Source: Rhodocollybia butyracea
Taxonomy: Eukaryota > Basidiomycota > Agaricomycetes > Agaricales > Omphalotaceae
Reading direction: 5' to 3'
NCBI GenBank assembly: GCA_015501585.1
Contig: JADNRY010000072.1
Location: forward strand, 62,001-126,000
DNA length: 64,000 nucleotides
The translations under genes and the position numbers were made by a program. The notes beneath the pieces are model-generated. The model ran no database searches, was not told where the DNA came from, and saw only the letters and a list, made by a program, of their open reading frames with translations. Shown here piece by piece: positions 11,221 through 21,199 of this stretch (its first letter is position 1; each line of letters starts with the position of its first letter).

Positions 11221-12738
11221 TCAAATCTCTCGTCCTTTGGCCAAAAGCCAGGCTTCTGTCTCATGTGCCAGAATAGCTGTATTTCCGTCAATTCTTTCGC
11301 CAACAATTTCGACTTCATCCAGAGTTTTGGGTGTAATGTTTGTGAACATGTCAGAGGTGTCAAAGTTGGGAATGTATTCCGGAGTGTCACCGAAATTGAT
11401 ACACATGTTATGGATGGTCATGAGAGCTTCTATGACTCGGTAAGTGTCCTGGATGTCATGGTGGGTGCCTATGCCTTTGAGTGAGGGAAATCAGCCTTTG
11501 AGAAGGCCAAACACATGCTCAACATTGATGCGAACACTGGAAAGTGTCTTGTTGAAGGCTCGCATGCATTTTCGCTGTTGGACAGTAGCAGCATCAATTT
11601 CTGGCTCGCTGAAAGGCCGTACAGAGCATGGCGTAGTAGGATAACCTGAAGAAACATATTTAGATCACTTTTAAGTCCAGTGAGCTGAAATGCACCTTTG
11701 TCAACAAGTATATACTCCCCTGCTGCAAAGTAATCTTGTCAACAAGCCCATATATCTGAGTTTTTCCATATTGTCATATCTGATACTGACCCAGGCCAGC
11801 CCATTTCAAAAGACATGAACCAAAGGTTGTGGTTGACTGTTGTTTGAACGTTGACCTGTAAAAACCAATCAGTGTTGTATCAAAGAAGAAAAAAACATAC
11901 TTAACACTGCAAACTTCTTTTGACACAGGTAGATGGCTCCATGAACATTGGGCATAACAAGCAGCCAAATAAGAGAGCCATTGCCTGACCCTAAGCAGTT
12001 GGTAAAGCCACTACACTCTTCAATAGACTTGGAAATGACACCCTTGTGATCAATGTTAGGCCAGGAAATAAAGCGATTTCTGAGCCATGGTATAGCTAAT
12101 ACAACACAGTCACAGTAATTACATACACTGCCAACACCGAGAGAGAGGTTCTGAGCAGTGGTGAGTACATCAGAGCCAATGGCGCCATATCTCCATAAAA
12201 AGCAGCTAAGTTGATCTTCCACTGGTTGTTTAGGCTTAGTGCCAGTAGACTGAAAGATTGGGTCCTTTTCCAAGATGTTGACCAGCTTAAAGAACATATC
12301 CCAACCCATTCTATGCACATCATCAAAATAAATCAAGGACGAAAATTAATATTCATACCTGTATCGATGCCTGAACCAACGGTCAGGCCACTTCAAACTT
12401 GTGTGGAAAAAGTCCTCAGATTTGGGAAATTGGAAGTAGCTGCTTCTTTTCCCTCGGCCCCAACACGGATTTTCCAGCCCAAGACCCACTAACTGAACAG
12501 CCCTCCCAGTCATCCTGAGCATTTCAATGTCTTCTGTTTCTTTGTTGACTTCATATAAATCCTCCAAGTTCAAAGTTGAAGGCAAAGAAGAAAGTTTGTG
12601 CTCAAGTTCAAGAGACGAAGCAAGGTTGAGTAGAGCGTTGCCAGCATGCTCGAGGGCCTTGCCCACAGCTTTGCGGCGTTTGGAACGATGTGAGGGCATG
12701 AGGTCCGGGGCCCGTCCGGTTATTGCATCATCCGGCAT
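11221..12738 (-). pseudogene. PIF/Harbinger DDE transposase, inactivated
   Basis: The N-terminal exon (12738-12358) joins via a short intron to MGWDMFFKLVNILEKDP. Then follow the Harbinger nuclease blocks: GFTNCLGSGNGSLI (first acidic site), GSVSDMTIWKNS (second), GEYILVDKGYP, and VRINVEHVFGLLKG (glutamate), with HNMCINFGD near the end. The first catalytic Asp is Asn here (codon at 11980-11982). In-frame TGA codons interrupt it at 11739-11741 (WAC*QDYF) and 11491-11493 (LKG*FPSL), both where the family has Arg (CGA). Several 50-70-bp introns are seen (for example GTATGT...TTTTACAG). All three lesions fit change at CpG. The protein would have cut and pasted the element together with the Myb-like partner, and should now be inert. 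Confidence 0.8.
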
Positions 12739-13781
12739 TGTTGGCTCTCATTTGATTGAATCATGAGCATTCACAATTTTTGCCATGGTTAGAATTGAAC
12801 AGCCCTAAAAGGTTTTGAAAATCAATTTCTTTGTCATGCAACATTTATATTGTTTTTTGTGTGAGAAATAAAATGGGCGCTCCTCGGCCTCTCATCGGCC
12901 TCACCTAGGCCACTCTTTGGACACCTTTTGGACGCTAAGGAGCTCCTCAGCACCCTATATGGGTCCTCTCAGTTGCCTGATCAGAGCATTGACATCAGTG
13001 TAGTGCCTCCTCAGTGCCCTATTGGAGGTCCTCTCAGTACCCTGGCACTGGGATTGGTCACTTGGGCATGATCATACAGTATCTTCATCCTGCTACTTTG
13101 ATTGCTCTTGATCTTTCAGAGGCACTAACTCTCTTGGGAACTCCCGCCTCGGTGTCACTTAGGGTTCTGTTGATTGCTGGTACAGTTCACCATGGAACAA
13201 TTTCAAATGGGCCAGAATCAGAAGACGAGATATCAGGTTGTTATCGGTTAGGAGAGCAGGGTATTCGGAAAGACTCATGACCCTCATTCCCCATTTTGAA
13301 ACACTGGATAAGGGAGGCTGATTGGAGGTGCGGGGCTAGAAAATAGGCATGATGGAATGAGTTCAATTTGTGCCTCATTATGGCTGAGTGAGCCCTCAGC
13401 CACTCCGGTGCCAATCTCCTGACCAGGGCACTGAGAGGAATTGTAATAGGGTGCTGAGAGCATCCCTGATAGGGCGCTGAAAAGCCACTAAGAAGCTCCT
13501 CGGTACCCGATGAGAGGCCAATGAGCACCCATTTTATTTCTCGCACAAAAAACAATATAAATGGTGGGCGTCAAAGAAATTGATTTTCAAAAGCTTTTGC
13601 GCCTGATATAGGATACTAATTTCACGTGGAATTGTTTGAAATAATCATAATAGAAGTCATTTGCTTTATTGTGCAATAAATTGATACTTTTTCGCAGGTA
13701 ATTTATTAATTTTTGCTTTATATTTGTTGTTGTATTTGTCATTGACTTTTTCGCATGCCATTTATAGAACAGGCCGTAGTG

Positions 13782-14817
13782 TATGCTGTTCAAAAGTGTG
13801 AATAAATACATTCTCATTTTCTCGCAAGTTGCATCATACAATTTCTCGCAAGTTTGGGTAAGTGTCAATTTTTTGCAAGTTAGATCACCCAATTTCTTGC
13901 AAGTTGTATTCAAGTTTACTCTATTTCTCGCAAGTTATGCAAAGTGTCAATTTCTCGCAAGTTAATTTTCAGGGCCGGTTACTTATGTAACTTACCATAT
14001 CTGGTAGAGCTAGGTCTCGACTCTGCCATGTGACTAATGAGTAATGATACATGACAATAGAGCCATGACCTTGGGTATGTCGGCTATCCCGGCTGATCGT
14101 ATGGCTGAGCGAGCCGTGTAATCATAGTAATCATATCATATCTTATCTTATCATTCTGAGATAGAGGATAAGACGTGAGAATCTAGTCATCAGCCCACGG
14201 CTAAGCGCCCGACTCTCGCCACCATTGATTCTAAATGAAATTTATCATTTTGGCAAGTTTTCTGGCATGGATAGCCAAAACCAGCCTTGATGGCCCATGA
14301 GATTGAAATGTGAGGTGTATAGATACATGTACAAGTAGAGACTATGCCAGTAAGGAAGGGAGTGAGCATTGGCAGTAAGGGGCTTTGCTTGGTGATACAA
14401 AGAGAAAACTAAGCTAGCCTAGTAAGGGAAGCTAAATAAGGTCTGCTTGAAATGCATAAGCTGTGGCGTTGGCTGCCAATTGAATGAATGCTTGTCCGAG
14501 TCTCAAAGGACTTGACTGAACTTGCCAGCGGGATAGCCAAGGCCCGACATACCCGAGGTCACAGCTCTATTGTCATGTATCATTACTCATTGGTCACATG
14601 GCAGAGTCGAGACCTGGCTCTACCAGATATGGTAAGTTACATAAGTAACCGGCCCTGAAAATTAACTTGCGAGAAATAGAGTAAACTTGAATACAACTTG
14701 CAAGAAATTGGGTGATCTAACTTGCAAAAATTGACACTTACCCGAACTTGCGAGAAATTGTATGATGCAACTTGCGAGAAAATGAGAATGTATTTATTCA
14801 CACTTTTGAACAGCATA
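13782..14817. mobile_element. hAT-type foldback MITE with subterminal repeat array
   Basis: Ends TATGCTGTTCAAAAGTG are inverted at the two sides, and the inverted arms extend about 300 bp. An 8-bp direct repeat CCGTAGTG flanks it (13774-13781, 14818-14825), as for hAT elements. Each arm carries about six copies of TTTCTCGCAAGTT spaced 25-35 bp (13816-13965 and the inverse at 14664-14790). Subterminal arrays like this are typical transposase-binding sites. No ORF of interest. It sits in the right terminus of the CACTA-type MITE. Confidence 0.75.
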
Positions 14818-14828
14818 CCGTAGTGTGT

Positions 14829-15150
14829 GGTCATACACGACAAGCGTCACAATATCATGCTATTTGTAGAGACTGCATGGTGAGTCTGAGATATGAGATG
14901 CGCAATATGCATCAGGAATTGGACTCAGTTGTTTGAGAATTGTGACATTACAGTTCAAAGCGCAAGCAGTGGATCCCGCAATTGTACCTAGATAAGGCTG
15001 GAATGATCGTTGTGGTTCTTGGATAGTATACTTTGTCCACATGAACCACCTAGATTTTCTGCATCAAAGAGTTTGTAGTGTTGTACGCAAGTAGCAGTTT
15101 CGCAGTATATCTAAACACTATCATTGACTATCAGATAGTACCTGCCACAA
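14829..15150. other. intergenic, nothing recognised
   Basis: This is the sequence just outside the CACTA-type MITE. It lies downstream of the minus-strand F-box piece. No ORF or repeat is supported. Confidence 0.4.
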
Positions 15151-16419
15151 TCAAGCAAGCGTGGAAAAAGAAGTAACACTTAGTCTCGCTCTGCCTGTTG
15201 TACTGCCAGTGGAGTGGTTGAGCCCCTCTGGTAACCAGCGCGAAGATACCATATCAATGAACGCGGAATTGTCAAATTCCAAGCCTTCAAACATTACTTG
15301 GAGGTCATAGAGTTTGGGGACAAGGGCCAAGCTGGAAGGATTCAGCTCAGTCCAGAGGAATCCATGTAGACTGCGAATGAAGAGGGATGTGATAGGGCTT
15401 GTTAGGCCATCACTAACAGGTGTATCGTCGACATAGAGATTAATGAGTGATGGCATGAGTTTCAGAGTGTGGATGAGATTAGTGTCACTGACTGAAACAT
15501 TCCTGACCGCGAACTTGGTCAAGTTACAAGAAGATTGGCGTAAAAACGCTCCCAAAGTAGCTTTAGGCCAAGTTTTTTGGTAAGGATAAGGAGGATAATA
15601 TGTCATGATAGCCAAACAAGAGAGAGATGGGAAAGTGAAGGAAGAAAATGCAACATCTGCCAATAGATAATCCCAATTAGGACCAAGTTCAAGTATCAGT
15701 ATCAAAACACTGGAACATGATCGAGGAGGTACGCAAGGTATGGGGAGTAAGTCATCTCCAGTGTCCCCAAGCACTAGTTCTTTAGGACTGTTTGCATGAT
15801 TGAACACATTGTTAATCTTGCCCTGCATAGATTCCACAGTTAAAGATGAGATTTCTTTCCAAAACGTTCCTGGCATACTATTGCCACTGAGCATGGCTAA
15901 AGAAAGTGAACATAGCCCATTGGCCTGCTTGAAAAGCTCCATCTCCTTGTCTACATCACAGGCTACCTCAATGCCAAGGCTTTTGAGAGTGTGACAGTTC
16001 CAAATGCTGTCAAATTGGGGCTTTGCCAGGATAACTGATAAGGGCTGATTCCCACTTATATCGAAAGAACACCAAGAGTGGTTGCAAACAAGATCAAACG
16101 CAAGCAGCTGGCATGGAATTACATTATCAGGCTCATCCATAGAACCACTGATATCAAGTTCTATAGTGAGTGGGTGTTGTCCAGAGCGATGAAGGTGTAG
16201 TTCCACAGTTTGGAGAAAACCACTCAACACCGATTGGACATTCGGTAGCCATGAGTTTTTGGGTGAGAGTTCAAGGGAGATCCTGGACCAAATAGCCGAT
16301 GACAAAAGTGCAATTGACCACCAACATGTGCAAACGGAAGATATGGACATGGCAGGGAGGTGTTTGAATGGATGCACAATTGGGGTCGAAGGAAGGAATT
16401 CAAAGTTCTCGCTCCATGG
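15151..16419 (-). pseudogene. F-box/LRR-type protein, C-terminal part
   Basis: The open frame runs about 420 codons with no convincing ATG. It begins inside the region after an F-box (PFKHLPAMSISSVCTCWWSI and IWSRISLEL, matching the usual VC..WR.IAL....LW block). Leucine-rich stretches follow (LTKFAVRNVSVSDTNLIHTL, LMPSLINLYVDDTPV), as in agaricomycete F-box proteins that act as SCF ubiquitin-ligase substrate adaptors. The N-terminal F-box helix is missing on this side. It may be supplied by 16955-17560, beyond the (TTAGG)n-ended insertion. If so this is one interrupted gene; if not, two fragments. Confidence 0.6.
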
Positions 16420-16690
16420 GTTAGGTTAGGTTAGGTTAGGTTTATTACCGGCTTGGGACCAAGTGCTGATACCCCGGGATCCGAGAGGCTACCTAATGTA
16501 CTTCTATGTATGTACATTATTGTCTCGGGGCCAACTCCTGGGTGTCTGGACGAGCTCACTACGCTTGGTAGAGGTAGATCCGTGAGCCACAAGAGAGACC
16601 AAGAGTACTAAATTAATAAGTATCTACCTACTACTTACTAGACTACATGTTGTGCTCATACCCATCAGGGACATACAATGGGGCTTCATC
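16420..16690 (-). mobile_element. probable non-LTR retrotransposon 3' fragment with (CCTAA)n tail
   Basis: Read on the minus strand, about 250 bp of non-coding sequence ends in GGTAATAAACC followed by tandem CCTAA units (plus-strand GGTTA repeats at about 16420-16443). A short 5-bp repeat tail after an AATAAA-like motif is how some LINE 3' ends look. It separates the two F-box gene pieces. I found no clear target duplication, and the right limit is approximate. Confidence 0.4.
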
Positions 16691-16800
16691 AAAAATAGTT
16701 AAGGAGTTGTGAGAGAAGTATATTGCAGTAATAGCAGATCTTTGTTCTCTTTAGAATAAACTCGCACAACGAAAGTGAGGTAGATATATATAGAAGAATC

Positions 16801-17046
16801 TGACACCGTCTCAAGCTCAAACAACAACACAAAAGTGTGGTTGTTGGCAGCGGGCCTGGCAGGATGGAAGCCGTGGCTATGGTGCGCAGCAGCTAATCTC
16901 GTCGTCGTTTTCAACACCAAACACAAATAAAATAAAACCGACGCCGTCTCAAGCTCAGACAGCGCTAAAGATGTGGCTGTCCGGCAGCGGGCCGTGATGG
17001 AGGCTGTGGCTGAATAGCCGCAATTCTCGTCGTCGTTGTCCACGCC
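16801..17046. repeat. tandem duplication of about 120 bp
   Basis: The segments at about 16801-16918 and 16938-17046 match: both read CACCGTCTCAAGCTCA or CGCCGTCTCAAGCTCA, then a GGCAGCGGGCC core, then TCTCGTCGTCGTT. It lies at and just downstream of the 3' end of the F-box N-terminal ORF. Confidence 0.6.
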
Positions 17047-17560
17047 GGCAATGAGAAATAGTACTTTTGTCCGCTAAACTCAGAGAGCAGCAAGACACTT
17101 GGTATGCGCACGTATATGGCGATTTCCAGGGGAATCGGACGGTGCTACGAGGCTGGATTACCTCAATAGTTTTGGATGATGGTAGCAAGTTTGTTTCACA
17201 GGCATAGTCAAATATTCGCAACAGGATCTCATTAGGAACCTTCCGTATCGGTGAAAGGAGAAAGCAAACGTCGACTGTATGCTTCTGCAGCCGTGCCTGT
17301 TGGGTTTGGATATACAAAATCCGAGATTGCAAAAGCAAAATTTTGGATTCATAATCCTCGTGGTCGTTGGCAATAGCTATCAGCATCTCTGCAACTTCTT
17401 TTTCATCCACAGCATCTGGGCCACATTCCAATCGAAAACGTTGTAAAAGTCCCGCAGTGTCAATGTTTGTTCGAGGAGTGATGCTGTGGCGACATCGGAA
17501 GCAGATAACTCGGTCTGCGGGAGTTTCAAGTTGTGCCATAAAATGAGCGCGTGGATACAC
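16955..17560 (-). CDS. F-box protein, N-terminal exon(s)
   Basis: This starts MYPRAHFMAQLETPADRVI, has a helical region (YESKILLLQSRILYIQTQQA), then an F-box core SPIRKVPNEILLRIFDYACE. That order (coiled coil, LSPIRxxPxEILxxIF) is standard for agaricomycete F-box genes. After PWKSPYTCAYQ the frame degenerates into the duplicated 120-bp sequence, so the true 3' border is probably a splice donor or a break near 17090-17110. The partner C-terminal piece is likely 15151-16419. Confidence 0.6.
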   Translation of the reverse strand: MYPRAHFMAQLETPADRVICFRCRHSITPRTNIDTAGLLQRFRLECGPDAVDEKEVAEMLIAIANDHEDYESKILLLQSRILYIQTQQARLQKHTVDVCFLLSPIRKVPNEILLRIFDYACETNLLPSSKTIEVIQPRSTVRFPWKSPYTCAYQVSCCSLSLADKSTISHCRRGQRRRELRLFSHSLHHGPLPDSHIFSAV

Positions 17561-18011
17561 AGCTGTTATTCACTGTCTTTGAAAGGAAGAATGTTTTTTA
17601 AAAAACAGTCAGGGTATAGTTGAACTTGTAGTATGCTCAACGCTCGTTCAAGTCGACGTTAAGAGGGATCGATTGTCCAAATTCCCAGGCCGCGTCTAAC
17701 TTCCGACTTGTCCGTGAGGGGGTTACCATGATCCATACACGGATCCCGGACCGGTTCAATTCGCTTGGCTTACAAGTCAGACGACCGTTAACATTTAATT
17801 TTGGGGTCACGGTTACAAGACTAAGTCTGCAGGGAATTTTCCTAACATACCTAAGATCCGGAGTTGCTGCGTGGCCTGAGCGAGCTCTAAAATTACAAGC
17901 AAGTATTTCTCAGGTTACAGCATTTCAGTGATGATAACTTGAAGTATATGGTATTTATTAGGATCAAGAACCATCAAGCGAAGCGGATTCCCGCTACAAG
18001 TACACTCACTA
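17561..18011. other. intergenic between divergent genes
   Basis: It separates the minus-strand F-box exon from the plus-strand methyltransferase and should hold both promoters. No further feature is supported. Confidence 0.4.
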
Positions 18012-19822
18012 GTGATGTCTACTCAACTTTCCGAGCTTGTTTCCCTCATATCCAAGGCCACAAAGGTGGTGGAAGCCAAATTTGCCAAATCGGAAAATCC
18101 AAAGATCCCATCCCTTGATGACACAGCGACTCACCCTTTCGATGATCACTCATCAATGGAGATGAAGGAGGCGGTAAGAATCATAGAGGGAGCCTGTGCT
18201 CAGCTCTGCGCTACGGTGGCACGCCCAGGCCATACAATTTTGAATGTACGTATGGTTTGTGATATCTTTTTATCACCGGATCGTTTATCTGTTTGTTAGA
18301 GAATTTTCGCTGTACTATGCCTCCTCATTTTGTTCCTTTAAATTAGTGAACCGATCGCTCTCGTAGATCTATGAGCCAGCATGCATGAATGTTGTTGTCA
18401 ACTTCAAGATACCAGACCTTCTTGTTGACAAAGAAATGGGCGTGCATGTCTCTGAGCTGTCCAAGCTATCAGGGTGCGAAGAGGGAAAACTTGGTCGGAT
18501 TATGAGACTACTTGCTACCCAGCACTGTTTCCGCGAGGGTACGTCAGTGTAACTTAGCATTGGTAAACACCTCTCTAAACTGGTCCTCAGTGAAACGTGA
18601 CATCTTTGCCAATAATCGACTAAGTGCCCTTCTGGTGAGCTCAAACAGTTTGTCGGATATCACGGTCCATTTGTACGTTCCCCAAGACGCTCCCAAAGTG
18701 TATTGACACTCAAGCAGGACTGGCGATATGAACAAATATGCCTCAGTCTTGTTTGACACTCTCAAAGACTCGGACTGGGGTCACTCCTATGCTACAAACC
18801 AGACAGCTTTCAACATGTACAGCAAGTACCCTGGCACTATTTTCGACTATTATGTACCGCGTTTTTCTTTTTTTGGGGGTACAGTCCTAATTGCTCAACA
18901 GGAAACCCCTGAAGGCTCTGGACAAAGGGAAAGATTTGGCCGTGTGATGCCAGCATGGAATAATGGAACAGAGGCCAGCTCCGTCGTCCATGGTTTGTTT
19001 AATCTCTGTCCTTTCAGTGTGCAGTCTTCGGATTCATGTCAGCACAGAAAATCCCTGGCACAACCTGCCCAAGGGTGCAACTGTTTGCGACGTGGGCGGC
19101 GGGATTGGACATATCTCAGTTCAGCTAACGAATATGTATCCTGATCTCAAAATTGTCTTACAAGATTCGCCACAGACAATTCAGCAAGCAATGGAGAACT
19201 TCTCCAAATTTTGTCCCAAGGCAATTGAAAATCAGACAGTCCAGTTTAAAGCTTTTGATTTTTTTGTGGAGGCGCCAGTTCCCAAATGTGATGTCTACTT
19301 TGTGAGCCAAGTCGTTGACCAGCTTTGGATTTCAAAAGATGACAGTTTATTTTATAGTTGAAGCACATACTGCAAGTATCATCTTTGAGATGGGTGTGGT
19401 CGAGTTCTGATTTGATGGATCTTTAGCCATAACTGGCCTGACAAAGAGTGTGTAACAATCTTGAAGGGCATCAAGAGTGTAATGTCTCCCACAAGTAGAG
19501 TCCTCATCCGTATGTGGAATGCCTTTTTCTGGGTCCCTACTCTGTTGCACCTTGCTCACGGCCCCCCAGATGAATATATTCTCCAACATGCCAACAAAGA
19601 GTCCGGCGAAGCAGCTACCGAGCTTGCACCGGAGCCTCTTCTGCCCAACTACGGTGCTGGAGGTATTCGGAGATACAATCTTGATTTGGACATGATGATT
19701 TTGTTCAACAGTGAACAGCGTCACTTGGAACAATTCATTAGTTTAGGCGAGCAAGCTGGATTAAAATTTGTCAAAGTTTGGGATCTTAAAGAGATGGGGC
19801 TTGTAGAATTTGCATTGGCATA
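18012..19822 (+). CDS. SAM-dependent O-methyltransferase (family 2, COMT-like)
   Basis: Exon 1 starts MSTQLSELVSLISKA (18015). Later exons carry a winged-helix-like dimerisation region (VHVSELSKLSGCEEGKLGRI, then MRLLATQHCFRE) and a NMYSKYPGTIFDY block. The SAM-binding site follows (GATVCDVGGGIGHIS, then DLKIVLQDSP), then CDVYF joined across an intron to LKHIL and NWPDKECVTILKGIK, and a C-terminal half ending LKFVKVWDLKEMGLVEFALA. These are the hallmarks of fungal family 2 O-methyltransferases that methylate hydroxyls of secondary metabolites. About seven introns are needed. Most have clear GT-AG ends, but the junction at about 19370-19425 (LKHIL to HNWPD) lacks a clean donor, so the gene may be newly damaged or misread there. 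The substrate is unknown. Confidence 0.75.
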
Positions 19823-19839
19823 GATCCAGCTACTTCTTT

Positions 19840-20141
19840 GAAACGTTTGGCCTGTTTAAACCATTGCAAATAGTGAAGTGCTGTACCATACCGTTCAAAG
19901 TTGTGTACAAAAAGTGAGCCCTCATAAGCCTTGGGTTAGTATAAGTAGCCTGTAAAATCTCTCCCACTCCCAAAACCTTCCGAGTCGCATCAAGCTATCA
20001 TTATACTTAGACTCGCTACTACCCCGTACGAATCTCTCATGGTACTGAAGCAGATATCATCACTCTGTACAGAGTTCTGACTCGGAGGACTATAGCTCTC
20101 GGTTGATCTTGGTCGTTTGTTATTCTTGTGGAGAAGGCCAA
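19840..20141. other. 3' intergenic space between convergent genes
   Basis: Lies between the ends of the methyltransferase (+) and the membrane protein (-). No ORF, RNA or repeat was recognised. Confidence 0.4.
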
Positions 20142-21170
20142 TTACTGCAACTGGATAACATGCCTGGACAATCCGATGATCAGTCTCTTGTAATTAAATA
20201 ATAAATAACGTATAAGAGCTGGGCAACTCACAGACGCAGTAACAAAGAGGGCGTCAACAGCGTGCCGGGGCCATTGAGAATTCGGAGTTATGATGTTGTA
20301 TGCATCTAGCACAATAACTATGACATAGATGAACTGAATTGTGCAGAAAATGACCCCAGATTCTACCAAGAGATTCAGCATTTTCTGTGCTCGTGTGCCT
20401 CTAAGGGCTAAGCCTCCACTGAGCCCTCCTGTATATCGGTGATGATTCCTGTAATACCTCTCCAAAATGAGTAAATCACTTCTGGACCTGGGAGAATTGA
20501 CCTACAAAGCTTTATAAGAAAACAAAATGGTTGCGGTGATATTGACGTTCAAGGATAATACAGCCGAAAGCCAGTCCAGAATAATAGGTTTGGAAAACTC
20601 TATGCTCTCGTTCACGCTAATCCAGCCACAATCCGCCAAGTTTATACCTTCATCATGCACAAATTCAAGTTCAGTATGCAGATGCCAGACCTACCATAAT
20701 TACGCACCGATGTTGGCAATCATCAGGATTGCAAGAATGAACCTCCAAAATTTGCTTTGGTGGTACAACGCTGAAGCTCTCCAAACTACAATGCTGTCAC
20801 TCAAAAGCAGCTGCATAGTTCCAGGTTTGAATAATATTGAAATTTGATAGTGGAAATATTCCGTGATGAATGATAATACTCACGTTGATTTGGCCAGGCC
20901 AACTAGACGTAGCTTGCCATGTCATAAACTTCTTGTTGGCAACGAGGGCCTGAGCAGTGACTCCCTGGTCTAACGTCTGTATGAATGCAGACCGATCCAC
21001 CTCTAAGAATACTGCTCCAACATAGATCACAGTCCAGGAGAAACAAGTAAAAGTAGTTATTAAGCAGACAAGAAGACATGTCTGTTGGCAACCCCAAGAT
21101 CCTCTAGACCAAAATAAGAGCGATGGAAGATAATCTGAATAAGTGCGCACATGGTAAGAAATTGAAGAGC
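20142..21170 (-). CDS. fungal multi-pass (7TM-like) integral membrane protein
   Basis: Exons read in order: MCALIQIIFHRSYFGLEDLG (start near 21154); a segment with LITTFTCFSWTVIYVGAVFL and a luminal part ending SSWPGQIN; LLLSDSIVVWRASALYHQSK with FILAILMIANIG; then the last exon (20466-20142) with ALRGTRAQKMLNLLVESGVI, CTIQFIYVIVIVLDA and SVSCPALIRYLLF. The blocks LLSDSIVVWRAxxLY and LNLLVESGVIFC recur in large agaricomycete families of uncharacterised seven-helix proteins. Introns of roughly 50-70 bp separate them. No ligand or function is known to me. Confidence 0.6.
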
Positions 21171-21199
21171 AATGATGAATCCTAGAATAAAGGCTCCTA

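Larger units (their letters stand above)
7247..12806. mobile_element. PIF/Harbinger-type DNA transposon (two-gene, decayed)
   Basis: Inverted ends of about 83 bp start AGGGCTGTTCAATTC (7247-7329 and 12725-12806), with a 3-bp AAA duplication (7244-7246, 12807-12809). The opposite arm of the host MITE reads GCGCAAAAG without an insert and so preserves the empty site. Inside lie two genes in the classic Harbinger arrangement: a Myb/SANT-like DNA-binding protein (+) and a DDE nuclease (-). About 2 kb of unrelated sequence interrupts the first gene. The MITE at 49775 shares the AGGGCTG.TCAATTC ends. Confidence 0.85.
6407..14825. mobile_element. CACTA-type foldback MITE carrying three nested insertions
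   Basis: The ends are CACTACGGC...TGTTCTATAAATGG at left and its inverse at right (13752-13781, completed at 14825). They are flanked by a 3-bp direct repeat TGT (6404-6406, 14826-14828). CACTA ends plus a 3-bp TSD fit the CACTA/EnSpm superfamily. Left-arm sequence 6407-6469 + 7122-7246 + 12810 onward is the inverse of right-arm 13781 back to about 13500, including the runs AAATACAACAACAAATA, TTAATAAATT and GCGCAAAAG. Removing the inserts at 6470-7121, 7247-12806 and 13782-14817 leaves roughly 1.16 kb, about the size of the CACTA-type MITE at 61628. No coding capacity of its own is seen. Confidence 0.75.

Noticed and set aside
10937..11443. 168-residue plus-strand ORF
   Set aside because: It overlaps the Myb-gene tail in another frame and then the antisense of the transposase, which both have clear family motifs.
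7122..13724. Reading 7122-7246 and 13598-13724 as the TIRs of a separate element, and 12807-13600 as another MITE
   Set aside because: Both are parts of the arms of one CACTA-type MITE; the sequence runs on through GCGCAAAAG into the next arm segment when the Harbinger insert is ignored.
13816..13965. CRISPR-like look of evenly spaced TTTCTCGCAAGTT repeats
   Set aside because: Eukaryotic context, 13-bp units, no leader or cas genes, and the array is mirrored in the other arm of a MITE with 8-bp TSD.
16420..16443. Internal telomere or chromosome end
   Set aside because: Only four to five units, single-copy gene sequence on both sides; better explained as an element tail or microsatellite.
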